Shown: piece after piece, positions 12,850 through 26,519 of the stretch
How positions within the stretch are numbered: the stretch's first letter is position 1
Layout of the letters: each line of letters starts with the position of its first letter
From: Polyodon spathula
Taxonomy: Eukaryota; Chordata; Actinopteri; Acipenseriformes; Polyodontidae
Assembly (NCBI RefSeq): GCF_017654505.1
Contig: NC_054555.1
Coordinates: 7,123,335-7,187,334 of the forward strand
Reading direction: 5' to 3'
Length of the DNA: 64,000 bases
Notes under the pieces: model-generated
Told to the model about the DNA's origin: nothing
The model's input: only the letters and a program-made list of their open reading frames with translations
Databases searched by the model: none
Translations under genes and position numbers: made by a program

Positions 12850-15064
12850 GCAAGTGTTTTTTAAAACCCCAAAAGTAAAGACTAAAGCTAAGGTTTACAA
12901 TTTTAGAAAAGCAAACTATGAAGGTATGAAACAGAGACTAACAGAAGTAGATTGGAGTAAAATAGAGAAAACACCCACAGAAGAAGGATGGTTGTTCTTC
13001 AAAAATGTAGTACTAGAGGCACAAAACAATTACATCCCTAAAGTAGACAAATCTAAATGTAAAACTAAATTGCCAAAATGGTTTAATAGATCAATTAAAA
13101 AAAATATTCAGCGAAAAAAGGCACTTTATAGAGCACTAAAAAAGGACCAAAAAGAAAGTACGCAGAAAGAGTACACGGAACTGCAAACGCAAGTCAAAAA
13201 GGAAGTTAGAAAGGCCAAGAGAGAAATAGAAATGAACACTGCTAAGGGAGCTAAAACCAATTCCAAAATGTTTTTCCAATATTACAACAGCAAGAGAACA
13301 TTCAAAGAGGAGATTAAATGTTTAAGAGATACAAATGGCAAAATCGTAAATGAAGAAAAAAATAGCAAATATATTAAATGATTCCTTTTCACAAGTTTTT
13401 ACAAAGGAAGATACTGACAACATGCCCCACATGTCATTCAGTTCTTATCCATTTTTAAATAACTTTAGCATAACTGAGGCAGAAGTGTTAAAGGGACTAG
13501 GAGCTCTTAAAATAAACAAATCCCCTGGGCCGGATGAGATCCTCCCAGTAGTACTCAAAGAAATGAAAGAAGTAATTTACAAACCGCTAATCAAGATCAT
13601 GCAGCAGTCTCTTGACACAGGGGTGGTACCGACAAACTGGAAAATTGCAAACTTAATACCGATCCACAAAAAGGGAAACAAAACTGAACCAGGTAACTAC
13701 AGACCAGTAAGCCTGACTTCTATTATATGCAAACTTATGGAAACTATAATAAGATCCAAAATGGAAAATTATAATTGAATATGGTAACAGTATCCTGGGA
13801 GACAGTCAACATGGTTTTAGGAAAGGGAGATCGTGTCTAACTAACTTGCTTGATTTTTTTGAGGATGCAGCATCGATAATGGATAATTGCAAAGCATATG
13901 ACATGGTTTATTTAGATTTCCAGAAAGCTTTTGACAAAGTCCCTCACAAAAGATTAATTCTCAAAGTGAACACAGTTGGGATTCAAGGAAACACATTGAC
14001 ATGGATTAGGGAGTGGTTAACATGTAGAAAACAGAAAGTACTGATTAGAGGAGAAACCTCAGAATGGACTGTGGTAACCAGTGGTGTACCACAGGGATCA
14101 GTATTAGGTCCCCTGCTATTCCTAATCTACATTAATGATTTAGATTAGATTCTGGTATAGTAAGCAAACTTGTTAAATTCGCAGATGACACAAAAATAGG
14201 AGGAGTGGCAAACACTGTTGCAGCAGCAAAGGTCATTCAAAATGATCTAGACAAGATTCAGAACTGGGCAGACACATGGCAATGTACAAATGACATTTAA
14301 TAGAGAAAAGTGTAAGGTACTGCACGCAGGAAATAAAAATGTACATTATAAATATCATATGGGAGATACTGAAATTGGAGAAGGAATCTATGAAAAAGAC
14401 CTAAGAGTTTTTGTTGACTCAGAAATGTCTTCATCTAGACAATGTGGGGAAGCTATAAAAAAGGCTAACAAGATGCTCAGATACATTGTGAAAAGTGTTG
14501 AATTTAAATCAAGGGAAGTAATGTTAAAACTGTACAATGCACTAGTAAGACCTCATCTTGAATATTGTGTGCAGTTCTGGTCACCTCGCTATAAAAAAGA
14601 CATTGCTGCTCTAGAAAGAGTGCAAAGAAGAGCAACCAGAATTATTCCGGGCTTAAAAGGCATGTCATATGCAGACAGGCTAAAAGAATTTAATCTGTTC
14701 AGTCTTGAACAAAGATGACTATGTGGCGACCTAATTCAAGCATTCAAAATTCTAAAAGGTATTGACAGTGTCAACCCAAGGGACTTTTTCAGCCTGAAAA
14801 AAGAAACAAGAACCAGGGGTCACAAATGGAGATTAGACAAAGGGGCATTCAGAACAGAAAATAGGAGGCACTTTTTTACACAGAGAATTGTGAGGGTCTG
14901 GAATCATCTCCCCAGTAATGTTGTTGAAGCTGACACCCTGGGATCCTTCAAGAAACTGCTCGATGAGATTCTGGGATCAATAAGCTACTAACAACCAAAC
15001 GAGCAAGATGGGCCGAATGGCCTCCTCTCGTTTGTAAACCTTCTTATGTTCTTATGTTCTTATT
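12850..15064 (+). mobile_element. CR1-like non-LTR retrotransposon, 5'-truncated and dead
   Basis: The 3' part of a LINE ORF2 lies in sense orientation. It begins near the end of the endonuclease-to-RT linker (KVYNFRKANYEGMKQRLTEV), so the endonuclease domain is missing. Reverse transcriptase blocks follow: NKSPGPDEILP, NWKIANLIPIHKKG with [42 protein letters not shown], and the catalytic box KFADDTKIGG. The 3' domain includes RPHLEYCVQFWSP and ends near 14,990. Frame breaks near 13,360, 13,770, 14,145 and 14,285 and a stop near 14,718 make it non-functional. The tail consists of repeated TTCTTATG units at 15,040-15,063, typical of CR1-type 3' ends. The GGGCCGAATGGCCTCCTCTC block just before it belongs to the element. 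Confidence 0.9.
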
Positions 15065-18000
15065 ATAATAGCACTGACTATATTGTATACTTGTCTGTGA
15101 TAAAGCTATGAGAGATTTATCTTAACAAGCAAGGATTTATGCAGAACTGCATACTTGCTTTATGTAACATGTGATAGGACTCTTCATAAAAAAGTAGGTC
15201 ACTGCAGAAATTTATATGCTTCAGCATATCTCTCTGGGTTTTGCAATGCTTAGCTATGCTTTCCCATGCTTTCACTGTGCTTTATTACACTCAGCGGTGC
15301 TTTTGCTATTGGAAACTGTTATAAGGGGCTATATTAAATCCCCAGCCCAGGTTTACAGGAATTCCATTCATAAAATAATTTAGACAACGATCATTTTAAC
15401 TGAGAATTTTAAATGAAGGGGCTGTTCTTTACCTAGAGCCCTAGATCCTCTTCTTCAGCTTGATTATTGACGACTTTCCTAACAAATTACTTGTCAGATC
15501 CCTGCATTTCCCGTAAAGTCTTGCGGGAAGCCCTTGCATATTCAATGCATTAAGTTATTTTTATGCTCCAATTCAAAAATGCCCAGGTTATGTAATGGAT
15601 CGTTTCAATATCTTAGCAGAGACACAGCAGTGGGTAATATAAGTATCCCTTTTAGTTTGCTGTTATAGGGTTGTTGACTCTATTAACAGGATAGATTCCA
15701 GTAAGACTCAATAAATAAATATCATTAATAAAGTCAATCCTGCTTAATATCAATACTGTCAACAGCACAGGGTTAAAATGGGAGACAGTAACCAGACTCA
15801 GTAGACAGACACATGATAATATCACTTTGCTTATTGTTACACTCTACAAGCAGGATTTGAACTCATCTGCTGTTTCTGGTATGATGGGGTTCAGCTTTCA
15901 TTGAATATGGATGGTGTTAAAGGTTAATTCTGCAGCATGTGTGCATAGTTATGAGTATTCAGCAGCTTTTTAATGAGTTCAGGAACTTAGACATGTGACA
16001 TTTACACATATGCCCGGTCAGGATTAGCTGACCATGTAACGCTGCCTTGCGTTGATTAAAACCCAATAATGGGCAGCCATACTGAGCCTGGTGTTACATT
16101 ATAATAATGGTAATATCGGTATGGCTGCTTTAAGTACTACATAACAAAATGAATACAATTTTTTGAATCCTGGTATCAGCATGTAAATATAGGATTGTTA
16201 CACTGCTGGACTCCCCAATATGTGATACCTCGTTACACCTTTACAATCTAGGGGTAATTCATCCAGCGCTTTACTGATGAAGACACTGGCTGAAATCTGT
16301 TTCTGCTTGACTTTCTTTCTTAACTTTCTACCTTAGAATTCAGATTACGTGTTTTGAAGCTGTGGACAATTTAAGGAAAAACAAATCTAGTTTTAAAATA
16401 ACAATGGTACACCAAAACAAAATGCCAGCATTTTTCTTAAATTATTTTTTATTGAATAAAACGTATAAGAAACTCATAAAACAATTATTTCAGCGAGTGC
16501 CTGCACCAGTGCAGCATTGGCATTCTACTTCAGAATAAATTTTTTAATGTTATGTATAACAGATTGAATGAAATTTCGTCTTGCATTGAGTAATGTCCAA
16601 ATGACTATAATGAAGCATTTGTGATGGAAACTGAAGATACCCTTAATGTACAATAGCAGGTAGTGTATTGGTTATTCTAAAACTTTGTCGTCATCCACAA
16701 TCTTACAGACGTTCTTCACTGTTCACCAGTCCGTCACAACTTCATTTGGCCTCACAAGGTACAATTATTTATTTCCCAGTAGAATGAGGACCTCTAGTGT
16801 TCAGAGTAGCAACTGTAGTCTCGCCGAAAGAAAAGTTTCAGTAGTATCTGGCGTAGAAAACAAGGCCCATTGGATTATTACCTCACCTTTTCATATATCC
16901 CAGAGAGTCCCCGTCAACAGAACAAGAACCTGCATGACAATGATTGCAAACCAGAAACCATTTTCATCAAAGTATAGTCAGTAAGATTTTTTTTTGTTTT
17001 GTTTTTGTGTTTTAAAGGTTTGGAAAATTTGAGAGTTTGGGTAATGGGTATTGCAATTTCTCCTGTTACTGTGTATGGCAGCAAGAGCTACAGTACAAAA
17101 CCTACATAACATGGGACAGAGGTGGGGCTTAAAATTGTAACTCGAAACTTGGCATGAATTGTTGGCTATACTGTAAGTCACCGTCTATTTAAGAAATGTG
17201 CATCTCATTTACACATCAGATATTCCAATTCCAGCTTGCACCTAGTCGACCAAACACAGTGTCTTAATGTGAGAAGCCTAGAGTTTCCATGCCCCTCGAC
17301 AATGGAACTGTATCTGATATTATCCACAAACAGTCCACATGTTTAGTCTTGCCTTTTTTTGTTTAGTTTTTTTTGTTTGTTTGTTTTTCTTTTGCCTAAC
17401 CCTTTGATTTGCAGATGTATGTGTATGTGCCATTGTATGGTATGGAATGTTATGGGCTGGTATGTCATGTTTGAATTACTGATACCCTATTATAACATAT
17501 CGCTGCTATACAAGAAGGGTATGATGTTGTTTATATCGCATTTAAACTGCAAACCCGTCTTTCACTTCTCTGCATGTGTCCGTCATTGCATAGTACTCAA
17601 ACACCCCTTTAGTACGAGTTAGTGGAACCCCCTCTCAACCACGCCCGTCCATCCATCCGTCCCCCCCGTCCGTCCATCAATCACAGCAGCAGCAATAACC
17701 ACCCTGCTCCTCTATTCTTTCATTAAAAAGGAATTAAACCACACGCAAAAAAAGGTCAGACTGTTTGTCTGAACAGCTTAGCCTTGCCATTGTCTGCCCA
17801 CGTTATTTCCACTGGAACTTGACAGCTGCCAGAAAGGTAACAACTCATTTTTGCAGATAGCAGCCTGTCTTGTCGTGGGGACAAGCTTTGGTAAAAGCGG
17901 TTACTGGGGTGTCATGTTTTAAATTAAACGCTTGTAACCATGCCAACTAGAATTCCAATCTAAAGCTGAGCTGGACCTGACGGTTAGCTTTTGGATTGGA

Positions 18001-18632
18001 GCGCCAGGGTATTAAATGTATTGCAGATGCAGCAGTGCATCACAGTCAATTGCAGCTCAATATGGAGGTCTATACCCTAGGGTGCACAACTCCACAGTGT
18101 CGTGTTAGTATTTAAATTTAAGGCACTGCACATTAGGATGCGCTGTCCTTTGGATGGGGTGCTGAATCAAGGACGTGTCTACTGTGTGAGATCTTTTGTG
18201 ACTATTGCAAGGGACAGGGCATTAACTCCTGTGCCCTGCATTGATCTTTCTAAAGGTCCGAGGCTGATAAATCCCATTTCTCCTTGAAGACAAGAATAGG
18301 GGGATGAGGCATGAATGAAAATGGGATATTGTTGCATTTCAGTGGATCTTCACTATTCCAGCTAAAGGAACAGGTGCACCTTGTTCTGTGAAATCAAAAG
18401 ACTTGTTGGATTTCATGTTGTGTACTTAAAGATGCTTGACATGTGCACAGGGTTAAAAGCAGGCTCTGTCTCCTGCTGGGGAAGTGGCCTGTGGAAAAGG
18501 ATACATCGAGGAGGATAATGTAAAAGAAGCAGACTTCCGCTCAACCTGTAGATCATTAAACACGTTGAGTGCACCTCCTATTAATGTTGAAGTTCGCACT
18601 GTGTTCTCATCCACCCTGCATCTCATTTCTGC

Positions 18633-18664
18633 CTCTTTATATAACAGGGCTGCCTTGACGTCAC
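18633..18664 (-). promoter_or_regulatory. CRE plus TATA-like module, copy A
   Basis: On the minus strand this reads a full cAMP-response element, GTGACGTCA, followed about a dozen bases later by TTATATAA. That order and spacing match a CREB-driven TATA promoter pointing toward lower coordinates. A close relative lies at 20,127-20,156. No recognisable coding region follows, so a noncoding transcript, an enhancer or a diverged repeat are all possible. Confidence 0.35.
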
Positions 18665-20126
18665 TCAGAGAGTTACCAGCATCCCTCTGCTGTTCATCTT
18701 CACTGCTCTCTCCACCAACAATCTTTCATCTCAGTAAAACAAGGGGGTTACTCTGATCAGGAGTGCAGATTACAAATGAACTGCCGAGCAATAAAGCACA
18801 TAGCCACCCCCATGATTCGAGCGCACAGGGTCGTGCCAGCCGCTGTTTGCCTGCCCGGTGAATAATAGGAGGTGACCCATCTTTGACGGGATCATCTGTA
18901 GGGCGACTTTGCAATCATTAAATAAAAGACTTTGCCTCCCCTATCTCACTGTCAATGCTCAATGAGTCAGGGAAGCCTCATCATGGAATAACAAAGACCC
19001 AGAGCCTATCATGCACAGCACCTGCATACAAAGCACCTTGAATTGAAGCTGCTTGATAGCTAAAGAGTGAACTCAGCCCAGATTGTACGGTTTAGGTCAC
19101 TTGGGTGTGCTGTCTTCTGTAACAGATTACAGTATGTTTTTGTCATGAGTGCCTGATATTTTATTAATGCCAGTAGTCATGTATTGTTCTTGACAAAGGG
19201 AATTTCTTCCAATTTGATCCAAAAATCTGCAGATATTTTGCTTTCTACTTCTGATTGAATTTCCCACTAGTTAACTGGGGTTGGATTTTACATTTTTTAA
19301 CATTTGGAGCCTGCACCAGTTCTTGAAACCCAGTCTTTACCATGGGACAGTGGTATTGGGTTCTGGTTGACCATTATTAACAATAGGACCAAGTCTGGTG
19401 CTTCTAGGAGGCTAACAAACATTCATTAAAACAAGAATCTGGATGTAAAGAGATCTAATGTAGCACCAGCTATTAGATAGTGCATGTTATCAGTTTATAG
19501 TTTAGTGATAAATGAGTGTTATGTTAATCTTGTTATAACAATGGAATTGAAGAGAGGCCACAAACAAAAACTATATTTTTACAAAAATAACTGTACTGCT
19601 ACATAATAGAGGCAAATGGGATTGGTTAAAGTAACTTCCTTTAGCCTTAGTCAGTATGACATATTCTTGAACACCAGTTACTTTCTTAAATGGCAGAATG
19701 TTCCAGAAGGCAAATGTCATTTCAATTCTTTTAAATATGATACTCTGATCAGTAACTGTGATGTATATTCCAATCCAAATTATCTAGAAGCTGCTTATAT
19801 TTTAAAAAGTGTATTCCTTAACAAAAAAAAAAAAAAACACAAAATGATAATGTCTGCTGAAAATAGTGATGACATTATCGGTAAATCTCATAAATGTGAA
19901 AGCAGCATGGTGTCACTCAATGGCCTGGAGAGAATAGAAAAGCTATCAAAAAGTCGTTTTTTCTTCATTACTGAATCAGAGGGCTCCAAAGCTCATAAGA
20001 GAGACGAAGGCAGAGTTTTCAGAATATCTTGTTCTTCGTCTTTATAACATCGAATCAATGCAGAAAACCTCTCTCCTGTGCTGAATACATTACCCTCCCC
20101 AGCCCTGTGCTGCATGCCAGCATTGT

Positions 20127-20156
20127 TATATAAGAGGGTCCCCTTGACGTCACTGT
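20127..20156 (-). promoter_or_regulatory. CRE plus TATA-like module, copy B
   Basis: The minus strand reads AGTGACGTCAAGG, a short GC-rich spacer and then CTTATATAA. It matches copy A at 18,633 in most of about 30 positions, while the flanks differ. No open frame of interest follows. The palindromic CRE (TGACGTCA) is exact in both copies. Confidence 0.35.
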
Positions 20157-21174
20157 GTGGCTTGTGGGATACCGCTGATCTCCTCGGCTTTTTCCTGTGA
20201 AGGGATCCCCACCTCACCCCACTACCTGCACTCCACAGGCAGGGATTGCCCTGTTCTCCTGGTTTGGTATTCACAAACCCTCCCTGTGGGGCCCCACCCC
20301 CTCACTCTAAGGAGATGCAGCCTCTGCAGTCCTTTATGTAACCAGCAGCCAGCAGTGCAGATTCTCACAGTGAGTCATCCACCCTGTTGCACATCTAACC
20401 ATGCAGCTTCAAGCTGAATTCAGCCCTGTGTGTGCTATACAAATACATTAGAGCAGTTAGATTGTATTTTATCCATCCATCTTTCAAACACTCTTATCAA
20501 TAAAATCCCTTTGCAGCCAACTGGATCGCTGTACTTAGATTCATAAGGATTGCTTGTGAAACCCCTGGATACCTGTATAACACTTGCATATGTAAAAGTA
20601 CCTTGATTGAATTGGTCTGTTGAAGGTCAGGACATACACTGTTCAAAGAATTGGAGAATACTGTGATTGTGAAAAGGTTATAAGTTGGCAAGGCCCACAA
20701 TGCCATTGCACTGCACTTTCATTCTCATTAGCGAGAACCCAAATAGCAGGGTCCCGTACCCATAGCTACAGGCTGTAGCATTATAAAAGGAGAGCCCTGT
20801 GTATTTAAAATTAGAGAATGCCTTGCAACATATGCTGATGTGTGTGGTCATGGGACATGCCATGTGATCCACTGGCGAGAGCTGTGTGCAACTATTTAGC
20901 AACAATTACGGGGGAGGCAGATGATCTCAGTGACTTCCCAAGGGGCAGTGGGTGCCTGTGCTCTGAGTTTCGTTCCCCAGTGCAGTCTCCTGGGTGTTCC
21001 TGAAATCTGCAGATAAGCAGCCCTGTAAAGCAGAGCTGTGGATGCAAGCAGGTCATGAGGGATCAAGCTTGTAGACGTGTTCTACACATTGTGAAACGCG
21101 ACAGATGTGCTACAGGGGGTCAAAATCACAGACACCTTTCACAATGGCTGACAGGGCCATTCTGAAACTGTCAG

Positions 21175-21176
<2 letters not shown>

Positions 21177-21256
<80 letters not shown>
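21177..21256. repeat. (TA)n microsatellite, about 80 bp
   Basis: Uninterrupted alternating TA. It separates the intergenic region from the presumed distal end of the REEP2 transcript. Confidence 0.97.
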
Positions 21257-21259
<3 letters not shown>

Positions 21260-21841
21260 GATTCAGCACTTTATCTGCAATGTACTTCTAAAAAAAGAAA
21301 ATGTTGTCTATCTCAAAAGCTTAGAATAAACGCACAGCCCTATTTCAAGTCAAGCAAGTATACAGTAATTACTGTGTGTTTGGTCTATTTTAAGAAGTTC
21401 ATGGTGGAGTCCAGTGATGCCACTGGGCACCGAGTGTATTGAACTGCTGTTCCAGAACTCATACTGACTTCCGTACTGGGAGCTGGAGCGATTAAGCTTA
21501 ACAAGCACTAAACACTAAGCGATAAAACCAGACAACAAATACGATATCAGGCATTGACACTGCTATTTCAAAAGCTTTGAATGGGGCTAATAGGGATAAT
21601 TAAGCTAACGTTTTACCCATTGCTTCCCCTATTCAGTCTGTCTTGTAATAAATTACTTTCCTTCACTTACGATAATTAGACAGTTTTTGCCGTCTGTTGG
21701 CGATAAGAAAAATTCATTAAATTCCTTCACTGGTTGAACTGCTGCTTATGTAGTCAGTCAAGAACAATACCACAGAAACTTGATTTTTTTCTGTGCTGTT
21801 CCAAACTTCCGGGGCATGTTGTTCATTTGCTGTGATGTATG

Positions 21842-21855
21842 GTGCCCCCTTGTGG
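21842..21855 (-). promoter_or_regulatory. CTCF-like motif 1
   Basis: The minus strand reads CCACAAGGGGGCAC, which fits the CTCF core CCASYAGRKGGCRS at 13 of 14 positions. It has the same orientation as the stronger motif at 23,002. Confidence 0.35.
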
Positions 21856-23001
21856 CCAGATATAATGATCCTATTAGTATAAAAATATAGGCGGCTGGAT
21901 TAAATGCATCTGACAGCAATCCATTTATTTTACTCTAAGAAATGACAAGAAATCACAGACCAATAAAGGGTTTCCATTTTTAATACATCCCTTTTGTGTA
22001 CATTCCAGACTTTTATTTCGATTTTTTTTTTTCCGTTTTTATTTTATGTAAAACATTTTTAAACAATTATAACAGGCAGTTCTTTGTAAAATAATAACAT
22101 CAAAACAATTTCACTGGTGACACAAAAATAATACTGAAACAAAAAAAATACATAAAAAAATTTATGATATGAGGAGCTGAAGTGATATATTTTCTACACA
22201 TGAAAAGGCTTTAATTAATGTGCTTTTTAACACTGCACCCTATTAGCATTTAAAGGTTCATTGTAGGCATTACTTACACGTGTCCAGGCTTACATTGCCT
22301 GCCGAGTAACTAATCTAAAAGAAAGAGTAAAATATAAAGTGCAAATACACGAATCAAACCGCACTCCATTAGATATGGTTACTAGCTTTGTCCCAATGTA
22401 GTCGTCTTCTTTGACGACTTGATGGTGGCCCTAATACTGAATACAAGAGTGGTCTTTATATAGAAAGGTGACTTTACATTGCAGTGTGTTCCAATTTGAA
22501 AATAAAAATATAGATTGCAAAAACTGTACAATCACCTACAGTACTGATAATGATGGGATACATGAGGTAAGTAAACAACTTCAAAATCACCCTGTAGCAT
22601 TTTAAGGTTTTAATGCACACAACCCTACCCCTGCCTAGAAGCCTATCAAGCATATCAAATGGGAATTTAACCTAAACTACAGCAGAAGAAAAAATGCATC
22701 CAGATAGAGAAATAGCCACTTCAATCTGTTTAAGAAATATATGTGTTTTAGAATGCTGTAATCAGATGATATGTACATGCAATTGTGGATGCTTTTTTAG
22801 TGCAAACGTGAAAAGAAACTACAGCAAATGAAGAATTTTGACTTTTTAAATGTATTTTCTTGGTTTCGTTGATTGCTGTATGGCTTTTAACAAGTCGCTC
22901 TAATACTGAGATGTAATGATCCACTGGCGCTTGGAAAGATCTCGCAACAATTCCTAATTACTATAGCAGCCGTGCGGTGTGAAACAAAAACTTGGCTAAA
23001 T

Positions 23002-23015
23002 GCGCCACCTGCTGG
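23002..23015 (-). promoter_or_regulatory. CTCF-like motif 2, full consensus
   Basis: The minus strand reads CCAGCAGGTGGCGC, which fits the CTCF core CCASYAGRKGGCRS at every position. It lies about 1.15 kb from motif 1 in the same orientation, near the distal end of the presumed REEP2 transcript. Confidence 0.45.
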
Positions 23016-24321
23016 TCAGCTCGTGGAATTGTTTTTTCCACATTCTAAAATAAATAAAGCACTGAAAAGACAATGCAGCAGTAGCAATTTCATATTAAAC
23101 TCTTGTAGCTCAAACTAGTTAAGTCAAAGTCTTGATGAAAAAACAAATACTGACGTTAGTGTAAGAAGTTATTATAGTCGATGTAAACACAGAATAAATC
23201 TCCTAAAGAATACAGTACTCAGCACAAACCCTCAAGTATTTTAGGTATAATTTCTACAAGAATGAACAATGTTTTATATTAAGAAAACTGCACTTCAATG
23301 TACATACAGCGTTCACCCCTTACATATTCCATAAACATGCTTCTACTTGTTTTTTTACTTGTTTCTCAGATATGACATTAATATCATTCCAATATTCACA
23401 ACCCTTCTCCCTCTCAACCACTACCCCTCTCAGTCAATACCACCTGCACAAAAGCTCTCTTATACTCTGGAAAGTTTACAACCAGCAGAGGGAGGGATTG
23501 TTACTCAAAGTGGATATCCCTTTTAAGGTGTGTATGATAAAAGGGCATTTCTATGAAAATGCTTGCTTGGTACACTGGTAGCTCATCAAAATCAATCTAA
23601 CGGAAATGTGGTGATGGGTATATCCTAACACACAGTCTTGTGCCTGGCATATAATCTGATATCAATGACTTATCCAATGTAACAAACTGTTATATTTTCA
23701 TGGTATGACTCATTTAGTGTACCTGTGTTGAGTTAATGTAAATTTGGTTTGTAAACTATACACAGAAAAAATATCGCCAAATGCTGTAAATCTGTATATC
23801 TGAAGAAAAAAACCTGAAAATAAATCCTTGCAATGCAATATGTATGGTGTATCTATAGCAATACTATGATATCTCAGAGTTAAACAACCCCAGTTGAGCA
23901 GGGCCCAAACTGATCCAACTTGTTGGATGGAGAAGAGCAGGGTTTAGAGAAGTGCTTGTTTGCTATTTCCACTGCCCCTCACTGGCAGTCAGACCATTGC
24001 CAGATACCTGGTTGTATAGACGAAAGTCGTCTAGGCATGATCCTCGCTTCAGATTCCTCACGTTCTTTTGTCCTTGTCTCCAAATGAGACCCCCCCCTTA
24101 ATCCTCTTTTTATTGTCTTTTCCTAGGACTAACTGTGTATCCACATGCCTCCATACCTTCAATACTTCTTACTGTTTACCAACAATGCTATCTCTGGCCC
24201 CTTGAAAACGATGAAAGCACGGATTTTCATGAACTGAAAGAGCAACAGTTTGGTGTGATCTCTGAAAAAGAAATCTGAATGCAGGGAGTATGATTCAGGT
24301 ATTACAGCTGGAGTATAGAGC

Positions 24322-24460
24322 TATGGTTCTCAAACTGGGGGGCGCACAGTGTATCCTGGGGTGCCACACACATCTTAACCTGTGTGTATTAACTTAAAGT
24401 AAAGTGGAAGGGTGGGTGGCGTCCACAGACAAGAGGTCCAAAACAGTTTGAGAACCATTG
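24322..24460. mobile_element. Small hAT-like MITE
   Basis: About 139 bp bounded by inverted ends: TATGGTTCTCAAACTG on the left and CAGTTTGAGAACCATTG on the right. GGTTCTCAAACTG termini are typical of Charlie/MER5-type hAT elements. The inverted repeat continues outward as TAGAGC and GCTCTA, so I could not define a clean 8-bp target duplication. It is non-coding and non-autonomous. Confidence 0.6.
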
Positions 24461-25390
24461 CTCTAGGGCAGGAGAAAGACTAGGGCGGAACACAGTTTTG
24501 AGTGATACTTCATCAAAACACACAAAAACACAAGTTGGAAACCAAGTGAAACTGAATGCTCTAATCCCTGTCACATCACCCCTCTCAACTATCTTCACTC
24601 CCAAGTGAAACTCTGAATGTTCTCTTCCCTGTCACATCACCCCCCTCAGCTATCTTCACCTCTCTCCCTTCAGCAGCTACAGCACCATTCATGTATGTAA
24701 ATCACGCTTCTTGGTTATTTTGACACACCGAAAGTGTCAAATACTGACCAATTGCCCTTTCCAGATGTGTTTTATTTGGGATAAACCTGGAGTTGTTCCT
24801 TCTGCAGCTCTCGTGCAGCCCACCTTCACCAGACATACTTCCATTGCTGCCTCTAGTGTTCACAGGCGGAATGGCAGGGGAATGTACTTGAGGAACACGG
24901 CAGCAGACTGTTGGGGCAGTAAGCTTGCAGAGCCCTGTCGATCCAGCCCATGGACAGGGAGGAAAAAGCACTTCAATGGAACAGTGACAGGCATTCACTA
25001 GGCAGTGGCAATTCGCAAAATACACATTTAAGGAATCCTCAATAAGAAGGGATTGCGTTCCAGGTATCTGAAGTGCAGCACTGCAAGAAGTACCTTAGAG
25101 GAAACCCAATCGATGTTTCAGCCGACACGTCTTTTTGTCCGTTTCAAACAAACGAATCAAAATGTTTCTTTTTCACTTGTTCGCTTTGTGGTATTTCTTC
25201 TTATCTTGTTGTCATGATCTGCCATTTACTTTGATGCCATATCCATTGCTTTTCCTAATAATATAAACCGTTCACTACGGCATATAGAAGTACATTGGCT
25301 TGAAACTATACCGATATTAACAAAATAATTACTTTATAATGATAACAGGACTAAATAGACATTTATAACAGAAGACTGACCATAGAGTGT

Positions 25391-25429
25391 ATGTATATGT
25401 GTGTGTATATATATATAATATATATCTAT

Positions 25430-25479
<50 letters not shown>
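25391..25479. repeat. (TG)n/(TA)n microsatellite
   Basis: GT-rich then TA-rich alternating purine-pyrimidine tract with a few interruptions. It lies in the presumed REEP2 3' UTR or flank. Confidence 0.95.
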
Positions 25480-25482
<3 letters not shown>

Positions 25483-26519
25483 ATGTTTGTCATATAGTAT
25501 ATGCAGTGCGTGATTGTACATATACAGCATATATACAAATATAATATATAGTACTTGCATAAATAAAGTAAATTTCAGTGACTGGTGAACGATTACAGGG
25601 AAGCAGATAAAGCGATGCTTGTTTGCAAATCTGAAATAATTCCTAAAACATTTTCTAAATTATAGGTAGGTTTCTCTATCACTAAAAACAAATTCCTAGC
25701 TACTAGCAGCCTAGTTACAATTTGCTAAACTTCTGCTTCACAGCCAAGAATAGCAATCTGCTATTAACATTCTGCTGTTGCCGTAGGTTTCTTTAACCCA
25801 CTTACAATGCATACATATTGGGTTATTATATATTCGCTGTGCATTTATGCCTCATATCACACTGATTTATAACAACACAACGTAGTTGGATTAAATATAT
25901 TTCTACGGTTTGTTCAGCCTGATTTTTCAAAATTTCATCCCACTTTGGATATAAGTTATGCCCTATATAAGATATACAAAAAAAAGGACTTTAATTTATT
26001 ACATTAACTTATTTCCCGAATTAAAAACATAACTGTATGTAATACCACTCTACTGAGTAAACATACTCACTTTTTTCAACTAAAAACTTAAAAATACCCT
26101 CATTTTTGCTTACGTTATGTTGCTTGAGTAAATTTACACAAAACATGTATTCATTTTACAGCCAAAAGATGAGGCCCTCAAATAATGCCAGCATGCTAAG
26201 CACCTGTTGGTAAGAAGCTTACTTTCCTTTGTTGAGGGCCCTAACTTTAAAACAAGGGGTTGTTAATAGTTCTCAAATGAATCCAGGACAAGATATGGGA
26301 CTCAAAGCAAGTTACCAAACTGTTTTGTAAAGCACCTCCATCTTCTCCTCTGCTCGCTGCAGCATCCAGTACCCCCAGGTCACCTCAAAAGTGGTGTGAT
26401 CTCAGCCCCTCTGGAAGCCGGGGTCGTTCAGCGGTGTGTATGTGTGTGTGCGTGTGGAAGGCAGATAGACAGACGGACAGGCGGACAGGCGGACGGCCCC
26501 CTCGCGCTCTCGAAGGACC

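Larger units (their letters stand above)
15065..21176. other. Intergenic, no recognised gene
   Basis: About 6 kb without a supportable coding region. The 143-codon open frame at 19,616-20,047 ends in lysine-run and low-complexity sequence and looks like chance. Two similar CRE-TATA motifs at 18.6 and 20.1 kb are listed separately. An AP-1-like TGAGTCAG lies near 18,963. Otherwise I see no repeat family or RNA gene. Confidence 0.55.
22010..26519 (-). other. Presumed REEP2 3' UTR and downstream flank
   Basis: No coding region lies between the REEP2 stop codon and 22 kb. Candidate poly(A) signals on the minus strand (AATAAA, read as TTTATT on the plus strand) cluster at about 22,012-22,045, among other isolated ones such as near 24,108. 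A long 3' UTR is therefore plausible but unproven. The stretch also contains a small hAT-like element (24.3 kb), a (TA)n tract (25.4 kb) and a CTCF-like motif (23.0 kb). Confidence 0.4.

Noticed and set aside
12839..14718. Four long open frames as separate genes
   Set aside because: They are consecutive frame-shifted pieces of one LINE ORF2, including RT boxes.
19616..20047. 143-codon open frame
   Set aside because: Contains a lysine run from a poly(A) tract and nothing recognisable; it also overlaps the lead-in to the CRE-TATA copy B region.
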